Assembly (NCBI GenBank): GCA_024803745.1
Contig: JANJXV010000196.1
Location: forward strand, 818,501-882,500
Direction of reading: 5' to 3'
DNA from: Megascapheus bottae
Lineage: Eukaryota > Chordata > Mammalia > Rodentia > Geomyidae
Length of the DNA: 64,000 nt
The position numbers and the translations under genes are program-made. A model generated the notes under the pieces. That model saw nothing but the letters and a program-made list of their open reading frames with translations, did not search any database and had not been told where the DNA came from. Of this stretch, positions 31,081 through 42,949 are shown piece by piece; position 1 is the first letter of the stretch, and each line of letters begins with the position of its first letter.

Positions 31081-31918
31081 CCGCGGTAGACGGTGATCTC
31101 GCCCTGTGAGGGGCAGGCCTGGAAGGTAGCCTGGCCTCCCACAGCCCCGTGGGCTGGAAGGGGGGACAGGGGCCCTGCTGCATGAAGGAGGGACCTAAGG
31201 GTTACGTGGGGTCAGGACGGGAGCCTGCCCCCACCAGGGTGGCCCCCGCTGGCTGAGTCAGGTGATTGTGCAGGGCAGTGTGCGTGTGGGCTGTCACACC
31301 TGTCCCCCTAGCACACGTCACAACACGTGTGTTCCCACACAATGCTACCCCTCAGCCCCGGTGATGTAGCGGCCAGACCCTCCCCTGGCCCCAGCCCTTG
31401 ACGTAAGTACCGGCTGTGTGGAGCCCCGCAGGCCAGGAGATACCCCCAGTCCCCAGAAGAGGTGAGAGACGGACAGCAACAGGTGCTGGGAGGGTCCGAA
31501 GAAACCAACACAGATGTGGAAGAGCCTGCTCTGGTCCAAACTGCTGACAACACCATCACCAGTCAGATCTGCAGACTGGAAGACAGCCAGTGGCACTGTC
31601 CAGACTCAATGGACGACTGAGGCACTGACAAGAACTATAGACATTTCTGAGGAATAAACAAGAGTGGAAAGTGGAATATTTGTGGCACAGCTTTAGGGAG
31701 TTAAGTCAAGTCACAGATGCATGCTGGGACTATGGACTGGGAAACACCCGTGTCAACCCAATGGCCGGGAGACGTGGGAGCCAACAGCTTGCAGGTTGAA
31801 CATGGCTGCCCCGTGCATCTGCTGGGGGGGGGCATAGGAGCGCTTTACCCCGTCCGCCGAAGGCAGCTTCAGAGCCAGCATCCTGCCCTCCACCGGACGC
31901 CAGCAGCCCCGCTCCCTC
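31081..31918. other. Single-copy DNA, no gene recognised
   Basis: GC-rich to mixed sequence. No exon or repeat recognised. Overlapping minus-strand frames of 83 codons read as chance. Confidence 0.45.
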
Positions 31919-31919
31919 T

Positions 31920-32045
31920 CCAGGCCAATTCCTCTTCTGCAAAGTGGAGATAATTATAGCTTCCCTCTTAATGCTGCTGGGAAGATGACGCAAACTCCAC
32001 ACCCAGACCCTGGCACAGTGCCTGGCACAGAGCAGCGCTGCTGCT
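31920..32045 (+). mobile_element. MIR (ancient tRNA-derived SINE)
   Basis: CCTCTTCTGCAAAGTGGAGATAATTATAGCTTCC, then AATGCTGCTGGGAAGATGACGC and GGCACAGTGCCTGGCACAGAGCAG follow the MIR consensus order: a 'ctgtaaaatggggataataa' block, a GTTGTGAGGATTAAATG block, then 'cagtgcctggcacatagtaa'. MIRs predate placental radiation, which supports a mammalian, single-copy background. Confidence 0.8.
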
Positions 32046-33718
32046 TCCCCCTCCCCGGGTGGGCCAGGCCCCAGTCCATCTCCTGAGATTCCCAGAAAGA
32101 ACACTGGATGGAAAGCGTGGTGTGTGTTGCAGGGCTAGAGGAAGGGTGAGAGCTGGGGTCCAATGGGCCTCCAGCCTCAAGGAAGCTGGACTCCACCAGC
32201 CATAAGCAGGCATCTCGGGGTTAATTGTGACCTTGAACTAGACATCCAGGGGAGAGCAGGCATGATGCCATTTGTGATCCCACCACATTGCTCTACAATT
32301 CTCTGCCCACGTAGCGATCTGCAGGTCTGTCGTGACTGACTTTGACCTTTGGCATGGCTGCCTGACTCATGCTAGGCAAGTTTTATCTGTTTTCCATGAA
32401 AACAAAGCAGCAGGGGCAAAGTCAGATGTGTAACCTCTGTGTAGGCGATATTAAATCAGCACCCAGAGACAGCTAGCAGGGCAGAGGAGAAGGGAACCTG
32501 TCATCCCCAGGACGTAGAAGCCTGGGCCTAGAGAGAACAAATTATGTCCTCAAGGTCAGAGACAGAACTGGGCCAGCTCTCACCCCATACCAATTCCATT
32601 AAAGCAGACCTCTGAGCCGAGCTCAAATCCGGGAACCCAGGCCACCTGCACTCCCACCGTTTTCAAATCCAGACAGGGAGGAAGGCGTAGGGCTGCCTGA
32701 CAGCAGCTGGTGGGCAAAGCAATCTGATTAGGGCTTAACAGGGAGCCGCCAATCCGATTAGGCTGGCCCTGCTTTTTCTGGAAGGAGGTGTCTGGGAGAC
32801 GATGGAGGAAGGGTCTGGCTTCCCACTGGAGATTGAGATGCCTCCCTGGAGAGCCTGCCAGACTTCCCTGGCCTGGCAGCTGAGTTAACCTGGCAACTGG
32901 AGCAACAGAGAGGCCCATTTGAGAAATTAAAGACGTGATGAAGGGGGAAAGAAGCATCTCTGGAAATTTCTATTTGTGTGCCGGGAGCCAAATTCTGGTC
33001 ACCCCACCAGACCCACCAGACAGGCCCTGCCCTCCCCAGCCAGCAAAGGAGCAAGCCCCCATCCCAGAGAGAACAGAGATCTCCCAGGCCATAGGTTAGG
33101 GCTTGCTGCACTGGGGGCGAGCCCCTGCTGGACCACTGACCTCAGGCACTGTAAACTGCAGGCAGGACTCGAGACAAAAGAAGCACAACAGACCCTGGGA
33201 CAAGCAAGTCACTAAGTCAGGTTTACCCCACCTCACATCTCCAGTGCCTTAGATATTCTCAGCTTCATTATGGACACAAACAAACCACACACCCTCATTA
33301 TGTAGGTTGAGGGTACTTGAAAAACTGTCCTTAAAGACAAGGTCATGAACACCACCACCCCAGAAGTCCTTCCTGCTCTTGGATTTCTTTTCTGTACCAC
33401 CTGCCTTCCTTCCTGGCTGGGCTGCGGGCACTGTGGGAAGCCTGAACCCATCAGGCTGAGGGACGCAGCCAGGCCGGCGTGCACACACTGTGGGGCCCAT
33501 CTCCACGGAGCCTTCTTCCAAAAGAAGATGGTCAGGAGCGCACTCTTTTTCACGGCTGCATAATGTTCACTGTGCCGCTCTCAGTTCAGCAGCTCATGCG
33601 TTCTAGGAGGCGGTTGGCTTAGGGCTAGTTTTTACTACAGGGAAGCTACCCAGAACTCCTGTTCTCAGTTATCTCGGGTGAACGCCGAGGAGAGGCGTGG
33701 CCGGGCCCCAAGGATGGC
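32046..33718. other. Single-copy DNA, no gene recognised
   Basis: Mixed sequence. 32,545-32,660 may hold a second diverged MIR (GTCCTCAAGGTCAGAGACAGAACTGGG), but this is weak. Frames up to 125 codons on either strand have no recognised domain. Confidence 0.45.
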
Positions 33719-33719
33719 G

Positions 33720-34060
33720 TAAGTTTAGCTTTTGTTTTGTTTGGCAGCACTGGGATTTGAACTTAGGGCCTTGCGCTCGAGAGCACATGCTGTGTCCTGA
33801 GCCATACCCCAACCTTCTTTGCTTTAGTGATTTTTCATGTAGGGAAGTTTTCTCAATTTTGCTTAAGGCCACCCCAAAATGTGATACCCTTCCCCGTGGC
33901 CTCCCACATGGCTGGGACCACCAGTGTGTGCCACAGTGCACAGCTTACTGGCTGGAAATATCTCAGGAAGAGTTTGCCCTCACCACTGTTCTCCTCATCT
34001 GCCTCCTGCACTGCTGCGTTTACAGGCAGGGTCACCATGCCTGACCCATGGCTGGCACTG
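33720..34060 (-). mobile_element. Composite ID + B1-like SINE (degenerate, possibly interrupted)
   Basis: CTTTTGTTTTGTTTGGCAGCACTGGGATTTGAACTTAGGGCCTTGCGC and CCATACCCCAACC form a reverse-complement ID/tRNA-like half. AGTGATTTTTCATGTAGGGAAGTTTT, CCTCCCACATGGCTGGGACCACCAG and GTTTACAGGCAGGGTCACCATGCCTG form the 7SL-like half and an additional piece. The order is the same as in the composite at 6,790. Confidence 0.6.
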
Positions 34061-35171
34061 GGCTCTTTAACGACTGAAATCCCTTTGGGGGTACGGTGCG
34101 TGTCTCCATCACGTTGCACAAGGGTTCCAGCTGAGCCCCTCCTGCAGCACTAGTTTGTTTAGTTTTGTTGTTAAGGATTTGACAGTGTGTGAAGAGCCGG
34201 CCTACTGAGTTTCCATGTTTTTCTCTAATGAATACCAGCACCTTTCCATGTGTCTATTTCCCATAGCCACAATCTTGGTCAATATTTTCTGAATGGCTTT
34301 CTTTTTAAAATAAGCTTTGCTTTTTATTAAAAGACAGCTCTAAATTCTGTAAGGACTATGAAGCTAGCATCGGGGATCCTCGCAAACCACATGCAGTTGC
34401 ACATCTTGGGTTAGTCAGAGGCCTCTCTCCTGTCTTAGATTTCCTCTTTACGCCTGCCACCCTTTCTATTCCACAGTCTCCCCCAGGAGACCACGTTAAG
34501 GTGATTGGCACACACTCTTCTTGGCGGTGACAAGGTCACATTGGTCTTGTTTATGATGACCTTGACAGCACCGAGGAGGACTGGCCGGGTACTTTGTAGA
34601 CGGCCCCATTGTGCTGGAGTCTGAAGTTTCTTGTGCTGAACTCGGTTTATGGTGTTTGGAAGGAGGCCCACGGAGGTGAGTCTTCCTTTTCATTTCACGT
34701 GAAGGAAGCATACTGTTGCCTGGCTGAGCACTGCCATGTGGACCTGGACCACGGGAGGGGGAGGGATGGGAAGGTGGTAGGAAGGAGAACCCGGGGGGCG
34801 GGGGGGAAGGGGCTTGTCCCCCACGGCTCCCACTACATGATGGTGAGTGGCGCGGTTCTCCCTGTGATCTCTTAAAGGAAGGGACTCTGCACATACCTGG
34901 CGTTTTCTCCTGCTCTTTATTTCTGTCTGGCCGCCTGCTGCCTTGGCAAGGACTGGGTATCATTTCTACATGGGTTATAATCCAGCAGCCGTTTCTGTTG
35001 GTGTTGCTCAAATGGCCTCGGTGTTGAGTGCTGGCAGGAACTTGTGTTGGCAGGCGATGTGCGTCTGCCATGTTGGACACAGGGCTTGTCCATGCTTTGG
35101 GTTACAATGCCGTTACTCAAGGCCCCACACGGTAAGCCAGACACGGTGATCCAACCACAGGGATTTGGCCT
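34061..35171. other. Single-copy DNA left of array D
   Basis: A mixed region with a G-rich run at 34,755-34,812 (GGGAGGGGGAGGGATGGG and GGGGGGCGGGGGGGAAGGGG), which could form a G-quadruplex on the + strand. A 194-codon minus-strand frame (34,496-35,080) has no recognisable domain. The 5,284-codon frame that enters array D starts at 35,044 in this flank, with only about 43 codons outside the repeat. No gene or promoter is supported. Confidence 0.45.
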
Positions 35172-36060
35172 TCTTCAGTACACCTCCACGTCCTCTATCT
35201 TCAGTACACCTCCACGTCCTCTATCTTCAGTACACCTCCACGTCCTCTATCTTCAGTACGCCTCCACGTCCTCTATCTTCACTACACCTCCACGTCCTCT
35301 ATCTTCAGTACGCCTCCACGTCCTCTATCTTCACTACACCTCCACGTCCTCTATCTTCAGTACGCCTCCACGTCCTCTATCTTCAGTACACGTCCACGTC
35401 CTCTATCTTCAGTACGCCTCCACGTCCTCTATCTTCAGTACGCCTCCACGTCCTCTATCTTCAGTACGCCTCCACGTCCTCTATCTTCAGTACGCCTCCA
35501 CGTCCTCTATCTTCACTACGCCTCCACGTCCTCTATCTTCAGTACGCCTCCACGTCCTCTATCTTCAGTACGCCTCCACGTCCTCTATCTTCACTACACC
35601 TCCACGTCCTCTATCTTCAGTACACCTCCACGTCCTCTATCTTCAGTACACGTCCACGTCCTCTATCTTCAGTACGCCTCCACGTCGTCTATCTTCAGTA
35701 CACCTCCACGTCCTCTATCTCCAGTACACCTCGGCGTCCTCTATCTCCAGTACACCTCCGCGTCCTCTATCTCCAGTGCGCCTCCACGTCCTCTATCTCC
35801 AGTGCGCCTCCACGTCCTCTATCTTCAGTGCGCCTCCACGTCCTCTATCTTCAGTACGCCTCCACGTCCTCTATCTTCAGTACGCCTCCACGTCCTCTAT
35901 CTTCACTACGCCTCCACGTCCTCTATCTTCACTACGCCTCCACGTCCTCTATCTTCAGTACGCCTCCACGTCCTCTATCTTCACTACACCTCCACGTCCT
36001 CTATCTTCACTACACCTCCACGTCCTCTATCTTCAGTACACCTCCACGTCCTCTATCTTC

Positions 36061-36866
36061 AGTACACGTCCACGTCCTCTATCTTCAGTAGGCCTCCACG
36101 TCCTCTATCTTCAGTACGCCTCCACGTCCTCTATCTTCACTACGCCTCCACGTCCTCTATCTTCAGTACACCTCCACGTCCTCTATCTTCAGTACACCTC
36201 CACGTCCTCTATCTTCACTACACCTCCACGTCCTCTATCTTCAGTACACCTCCACGTCCTCTATCTTCACTACACCTCCACGACCTCTATCTTCAGTACG
36301 CCTCCACGTCCTCTATCTTCACTACACCTCCACGTCCTCTATCTTCAGTACACGTCCACGTCCTCTATCTTCAGTACGCCTCCACGTCCTCTATCTTCAG
36401 TACGCCTCCACGTCCTCTATCTTCAGTACGCCTCCACGTCCTCTATCTTCACTACGCCTCCACGTCCTCTATCTTCAGTACACCTCCACGTCCTCTATCT
36501 TCACTACACCTCCACGTCCTCTATCTTCAGTACACCTCCACGTCCTCTATCTTCACTACACCTCCACGTCCTCTATCTTCAGTACGCCTCCACGTCCTCT
36601 ATCTTCACTACACCTCCACGTCCTCTATCTTCAGTACACGTCCACGTCCTCTATCTTCAGTACGCCTCCACGTCCTCTATCTTCAGTACGCCTCCACGTC
36701 CTCTATCTTCAGTACGCCTCCACGTCCTCTATCTTCACTACGCCTCCACGTCCTCTATCTTCAGTACACCTCCACGTCCTCTATCTTCACTACACCTCCA
36801 CGTCCTCTATCTTCAGTACACCTCCACGTCCTCTATCTTCACTACACCTCCACGTCCTCTATCTTC
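36061..36866. repeat. 11-unit (286-bp) higher-order repeat in array D
   Basis: The variant AGTACACGTCC occurs at 36,061, 36,347, 36,633 and 36,867 (spacings 11, 11 and 9 units). Between the second and third, the order of unit types (G-T-A-C or C-T-A-C, with CG or CA) is the same as after the third up to the ninth unit, and nearly the same after the first. It is a recent block amplification at the left of the array. Confidence 0.8.
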
Positions 36867-39702
36867 AGTACACGTCCACGTCCTCTATCTTCAGTACGCC
36901 TCCACGTCCTCTATCTTCAGTACGCCTCCACGTCCTCTATCTTCACTACGCCTCCACGTCCTCTATCTTCAGTACGCCTCCACGTCCTCTATCTTCAGTA
37001 CACCTCCACGTCCTCTATCTTCACTACACCTCCACGTCCTCTATCTTCAGTACACCTCCACGTCCTCTATCTTCAGTACACGTCCACCTCCTCTATCTTC
37101 AGTACGCCTCCACGTCCTCTATCTTCAGTACGCCTCCACGTCCTCTATCTACAGTACGCCTCCACATCCTCTATCTTCAGTACGCCTCCACGTCCTCTAT
37201 CTTCACTGCACCTCCACGTCCTCTATCTTCACTGCACCTCCACGTCCTCTATCTTCACTGCACCTCCACGTCCTCTATCTTCAGTACGCCTCCACGTCCT
37301 CTATCTTCACTGCACCTCCACGTCCTCTATCTTCACTGCACCTCCACGTACTCTATCTTCACTGCACCTCCACGTCCTCTATCTTCACTACACCTCCACG
37401 TCCTCTATCTTCAGTACACCTCCACGTCCTCTATCTTCACTGCACCTCCACGTCCTCTATCTTCAGTACACCTCCACGTCCTCTATCTTCAGTACACCTC
37501 CACGTCCTCTATCTTCACTGCACCTCCACGTCCTCTATCTTCAGTACACCTCCACGTCCTCTATCTTCACTACACCTCCACGTCCTCTATCTTCAGTACA
37601 CCTCCACGTCCTCTATCTTCACTGCACCTCCACGTCCTCTATCTTCACTACACCTCCACGTCCTCTATCTTCAGTACACCTCCACGTCCTCTATCTTCAC
37701 TGCACCTCCACGTCCTCTATCTTCAGTACACCTCCACGTCCTCTATCTTCAGTACACCTCCACGTCCTCTATCTTCAGTACACCTCCACGTCCTCTATCT
37801 TCACTGCACCTCCACGTCCTCTATCTTCAGTACACCTCCACGTCCTCTATCTTCAGTACACCTCCACGTCCTCTATCTTCAGTACACCTCCACGTCCTCT
37901 ATCTTCACTGCACCTCCACGTCCTCTATCTTCACTACACCTCCACGTCCTCTATCTTCACTACACCTCCACGTCCTCTATCTTCAGTACACCTCCACGTC
38001 CTCTATCTTCACTGCACCTCCACGTCCTCTATCTTCAGTACACCTCCACGTCCTCTATCTTCAGTACACCTCCACGTCCTCTATCTTCAGTACACGTCCA
38101 CCTCCTCTATCTTCAGTACGCCTCCACGTCCTCTATCTTCAGTACGCCTCCACGTCCTCTATCTTCAGTACGCCTCCACGTCCTCTATCTTCAGTACGCC
38201 TCCACGTCCTCTATCTTCAGTACGCCTCCACGTCCTCTATCTTCAGTACGCCTCCACGTCCTCTATCTTCAGTACGCCTCCACGTCCTCTATCTTCAGTA
38301 CGCCTCCACGTCCTCTATCTTCAGTACGCCTCCACGTCCTCTATCTTCACTACGCCTCCACGTCCTCTATCTTCAGTACGCCTCCACGTCCTCTATCTTC
38401 AGTACGCCTCCACGTCCTCTATCTTCAGTACGCCTCCACGTCCTCTATCTTCAGTGCGCCTCCACGTCCTCTATCTTCACTACGCCTCCACGTCCTCTAT
38501 CTTCAGTACGCCTCCACGTTCTCTATCTTCACTACACCTCCACTTCCTCTATCTTCAGTACGCCTCCACGTCCTCTATCTTCAGTACACCTCCACGTCCT
38601 CTATCTTCACTACGCCTCCACGTCCTCTATCTTCACTACACCTCCACGTCCTCTATCTTCACTGCACCTCCACGTCCTCTATCTTCACTACGCCTCCACG
38701 TACTCTATCTTCACTGCACCTCCACGTCCTCTATCTTCACTACACCTCCACGTCCTCTATCTTCAGTACACCTCCACGTCCTCTATCTTCACTGCACCTC
38801 CACGTCCTCTATCTTCAGTACACCTCCACGTCCTCTATCTTCACTACACCTCCACGTCCTCTATCTTCACTGCACCTCCACGTCCTCTATCTTCAGTACA
38901 CCTCCACGTCCTCTATCTTCACTACACCTCCACGTCCTCTATCTTCAGTACACCTCCACGTCCTCTATCTTCACTGCACCTCCACGTCCTCTATCTTCAC
39001 TACACCTCCATGTCCTCTATCTTCAGTACACCTCCACGTCCTCTATCTTCACTGCACCTCCACGTCCTCTATCTTCAGTACACCTCCACGTCCTCTATCT
39101 TCAGTACACCTCCACGTCCTCTATCTTCAGTACACCTCCACGTCCTCTATCTTCACTGCACCTCCACGTCCTCTATCTTCAGTACACCTCCACGTCCTCT
39201 ATCTTCAGTACACCTCCACGTCCTCTATCTTCACTGCACCTCCACGTCCTCTATCTTCAGTACACCTCCACGTCCTCTATCTTCAGTACACCTCCACGTC
39301 CTCTATCTTCACTACACCTCCACGTCGTCTATCTTCAGTACACCTCCACATCCTCTATCTTCAGTACACCTCCACGTCCTCTATCTTCACTACACCTCCA
39401 CGTCCCCTATCTTCAGTACACCACCACGTCCTCTATCTTCAGTACACCTCGACGTCCTCTATCTTCAGTACACGTCCACGTCCTCTATCTTCAGTACACC
39501 TCCAAGTCCTCTATCTTCAGTACGCCTCCACGTCCTCTATCTTCAGTACACCTCCACGTCCTCTATATTCAGTACACCTCCACGTCCTCTATCTTCAGTA
39601 CACTTCCACGTCCTCTATCTTCACTACACCTCCACGTACTCTATCTTCAGTACGCCTCCACGTCCTCTATCTTCAGTACACATCCACGTCCTCTATCTTC
39701 AG

Positions 39703-40400
39703 TACACCTCCACGTGCTCTATCTTCAGTACCTCCACGTCCTCTATCTTCAGTACGCCTCCACGTCCTCTATCTTCAGTACACGTCCACGTCCTCTATCT
39801 TCAGTACACCTCCACGTCCTCTATCTTCAGTACACCTCCACGGCCTCTATCTTCAGTACGCCTCCACGTCCTCTATCTTCAGTACGCCTCCACGTCGTCT
39901 ATCTTCAGTACACCTCCACGTCCTCTATCTTCAGTACGCCTCCACGTCCTCTATCTTCAGTACGCCTCCACGTCCTCTATCTTCAGTACACCTCCAAGTC
40001 CTCTATCTTCAGTACGAGTCCACGTCCTCTATCTTCAGTACACCTCCACGTGCTCTATCTTCAGTACACCTCCACGTCCTCTATCTTCAGTACACCTCCA
40101 CGTCCTCTATCTTCAGTACACCTCCACGTCCTCTATCTTCAGTACACCTCCACGTCCTCTATCTTCAGTACACCTCCACGTCCTCTATCTTCAGTGCACC
40201 TCCACGTCCTCTATCTTCAGTACGCCTCCACGTCGTCTATCTTCAGTACACCTCCACGTCCTCTATCTTCACTATACCTCCACGTCCTCTATCTTCAGTA
40301 CACCTCCACGTCGTCTATCTTCAGTACACCTCCACGTCCTCTATCTTCAGTACACCTCCACGTGCTCTATCTTCAGTACCTCCACGTCCTCTATCTTCAG
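39703..40400. repeat. 648-bp duplication marked by the two 24-bp units
   Basis: The two 24-bp units are 648 bp apart (24 x 26 + 24). Each is preceded by a CACGTGCTC unit and followed by a TACGCC unit and a TACACGTCC unit. The 2-bp deletion therefore arose once and was copied with its block. I found no other length change in the array. Confidence 0.75.
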
Positions 40401-41749
40401 TACGCCTCCACGTCCTCTATCTTCAGTACACGTCCACGTCCTCTATCTTCAGTACGCCTCCACGTCCTCTATCTTCAGTACGCCTCCACGTCCTCTATCT
40501 TCAGTACGCCTCCACGTCCTCTATCTTCAGTACGCCTCCACGTCGTCTATCTTCAGTACACTTCCACGTCCTCTATCTTCAGTACGCCTCCACGTCCTCT
40601 ATCTTCAGTATGCCTCCACGTCCTCCACCTTCAGTACGCCTCCACGTCCTCTATCTTCAGTACGCCTCCACGTCCTCTATCTTCAGTACGCCTCCACGTC
40701 CTCTATCTTCAGTACGCCTCCACGTCCTCTATCTTCAGTACGCCTCCACGTCCTCTATCTTCAGTACGCCTCCAAGTCCTCTATCTTCAGTACACGTCCA
40801 CGTCCTCTATCTTCAGTACACCTCCACGTGCTCTATCTTCAGTACACCTCCACGTCCTCTATCTTCAGTACACCTCCACGTCCTCTATCTTCAGTACACC
40901 TCCACGTCCTCTATCTTCAGTACACCTCCACGTCCTCTATCTTCAGTACACCTCCACGTCCTCTATCTTCAGTACACCTCCACGTCCTCTATCTTCAGTA
41001 CACCTCCACGTCCTCTATCTTCAGTACGCCTCCACGTCCTCCATCTTCAGGACGCCTCCACGTCCTCTATCTTCAGTACGCCTCCACGTCCTCCATCTTC
41101 AGTACGCCTCCACGTCCTCTATCTTCACTACGCCTCCACGTCCTCCACCTTCAGTACGCCTCCACGTCCTCTATCTTCAGTACGCCTCCACGTCCTCTAC
41201 CTTCAGTACGCCTCCACGTCCTCTATCTTCACTACGCCTCCACGTCCTCTATCTTCAGTACACCTCCACGTCCTCTATCTTCAGTACGCCTCCACGTCCT
41301 CTATCTTCAGTACGCCTCCACGTCCTCTACCTTCAGTACGCCTCCACGTCCTCTATCTTCAGTACGCCTCCACGTCCTCTACCTTCAGTACGCCTCCACG
41401 TCCTCTATCTTCAGTACGCCTCCACGTCCTCTATCTTCACTACGCCTCCACGTTCTCTATCTTCAGTACGCCTCCACGTCCTCTATCTTCAGTACGCCTC
41501 CACGTCCTCTATCTTCAGTACACGTCCACGTCCTCTATCTTCAGTACACCTCCACGTCCTCTATCTTCAGTTCACCTCCACGTCCTCTATCTTCAGTACG
41601 CCTCCACGTCCTCTATCTTCAGTACGCCTCCACGTCGTCTATCTTCAGTACGCCTCCACGTCCTCTATCTTCAGTACGCCTCCAAGTCCTCTATCTTCAG
41701 TACGCCTCCACGTCCTCTATCTTCAGTACGCCTCCACGTCCTCTATCTT

Positions 41750-42760
41750 CAGTACGCCTCCACGTCCTCTATCTTCAGTACGCCTCCACGTCCTCTATCT
41801 TCAGTACGCCTCCACGTCCTCGATCTTCAGTACGCCTCCACGTCCTCCATCTTCAGTACGCCTCCACGTCCTCCATCTTCAGTACGCCTCCACGTCCTCC
41901 ATCTTCAGTACGCCTCCACGTCCTCCATCTTCAGTACGCCTCCACGTCCTCCATCTTCAGTACGCCTCCACGTCCTCCATCTTCAGTACGCCTCCACGTC
42001 CTCCATCTTCAGTACGCCTCCACGTCCTCTATCTTCAGTACGCCTCCACGTCCTCTACCTTCAGTACGCCTCCACGTCCTCTACCTTCAGTACGCCTCCA
42101 CGTCCTCTACCTTCAGTACGCCTCCACGTCCTCTACCTTCACTACGCCTCCACGTCCTCTATCTTCACTACGCCTCCACGTCCTCTATCTTCAATACGCC
42201 TCCACGTCCTCTATCTTCAGTATGCCTCCACGTCCTCTACCTTCAGTACGCCTCCACGTCTTCTACCTTCAGTACGCCTCCACGTCCTCTATCTTCAGTA
42301 CGCCTCCACGTCCTCTATCTTCAGTACACCTCCACGTCCTCTACCTTCAGTACACCTCCACGTCCTCTATCTTCAGTACACCTCCACGTCGTCTATCTTC
42401 AGTACGCCTCCACGTCCTCTATCTTCAGTACGCCTCCACTTCCTCTATCTTCAGTACGCCTCCAGGTCCTCTATCTTCAGTACGCCTCCACGTCCTCTAT
42501 CTTCACTACGCCTCCACGTCCTCTATCTTCAGTACGCCTCCACGTCCTGTATCTTCAGTACGCCTCCACGTCCTCTACCTTCAGTACGCCTCCAAGTCCT
42601 CTACCTTCAGTACATGTCCACGTCCTCTATCTTCAGTACGCCTCCACGTCCTCTATCTTCAGTACGCCTCCACGTCCTCTATCTTCAGTACACCTCCACG
42701 TCCTCTACCTTCAGTACGCCTCCACGTCCTCTAGCTTCAGTACGCCTCCACTTCCTCTAT
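41750..42760. repeat. Array D 0.9-kb marker block, copy 1
   Basis: The block starts with a unique CTCGATCTTC unit (CG at 41,821), then about eight consecutive CTCCATCTTC units, then CTACCTTC units. It ends with CCAAGTCC, TACATGTCC and the CTCTAGCTTC unit near 42,732. The same series is found near 49,985 and 60,229. The CTCTAGCTTC unit introduces a TAG that ends the long + frame here. Confidence 0.8.
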
Positions 42761-42949
42761 CTTCACTACACCTCCACGTCCTCTATCTTCAGTACACCTC
42801 CACGTCCTCTATCTTCAGTACGCCTCCACGTCCTCTATCTTCAGTACGCCTCCAAGTCCTCTATCTTCAGTACACGTCCACGTCCTCTATCTTCAGTACG
42901 CCTCCACGTGCTCTATCTTCAGTACGCCTCCACGTCCTCTATCTTCAGT

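Noticed and set aside
32545..32660. Second MIR element
   Set aside because: Only a short stretch resembles the MIR core, too weak without a profile search.
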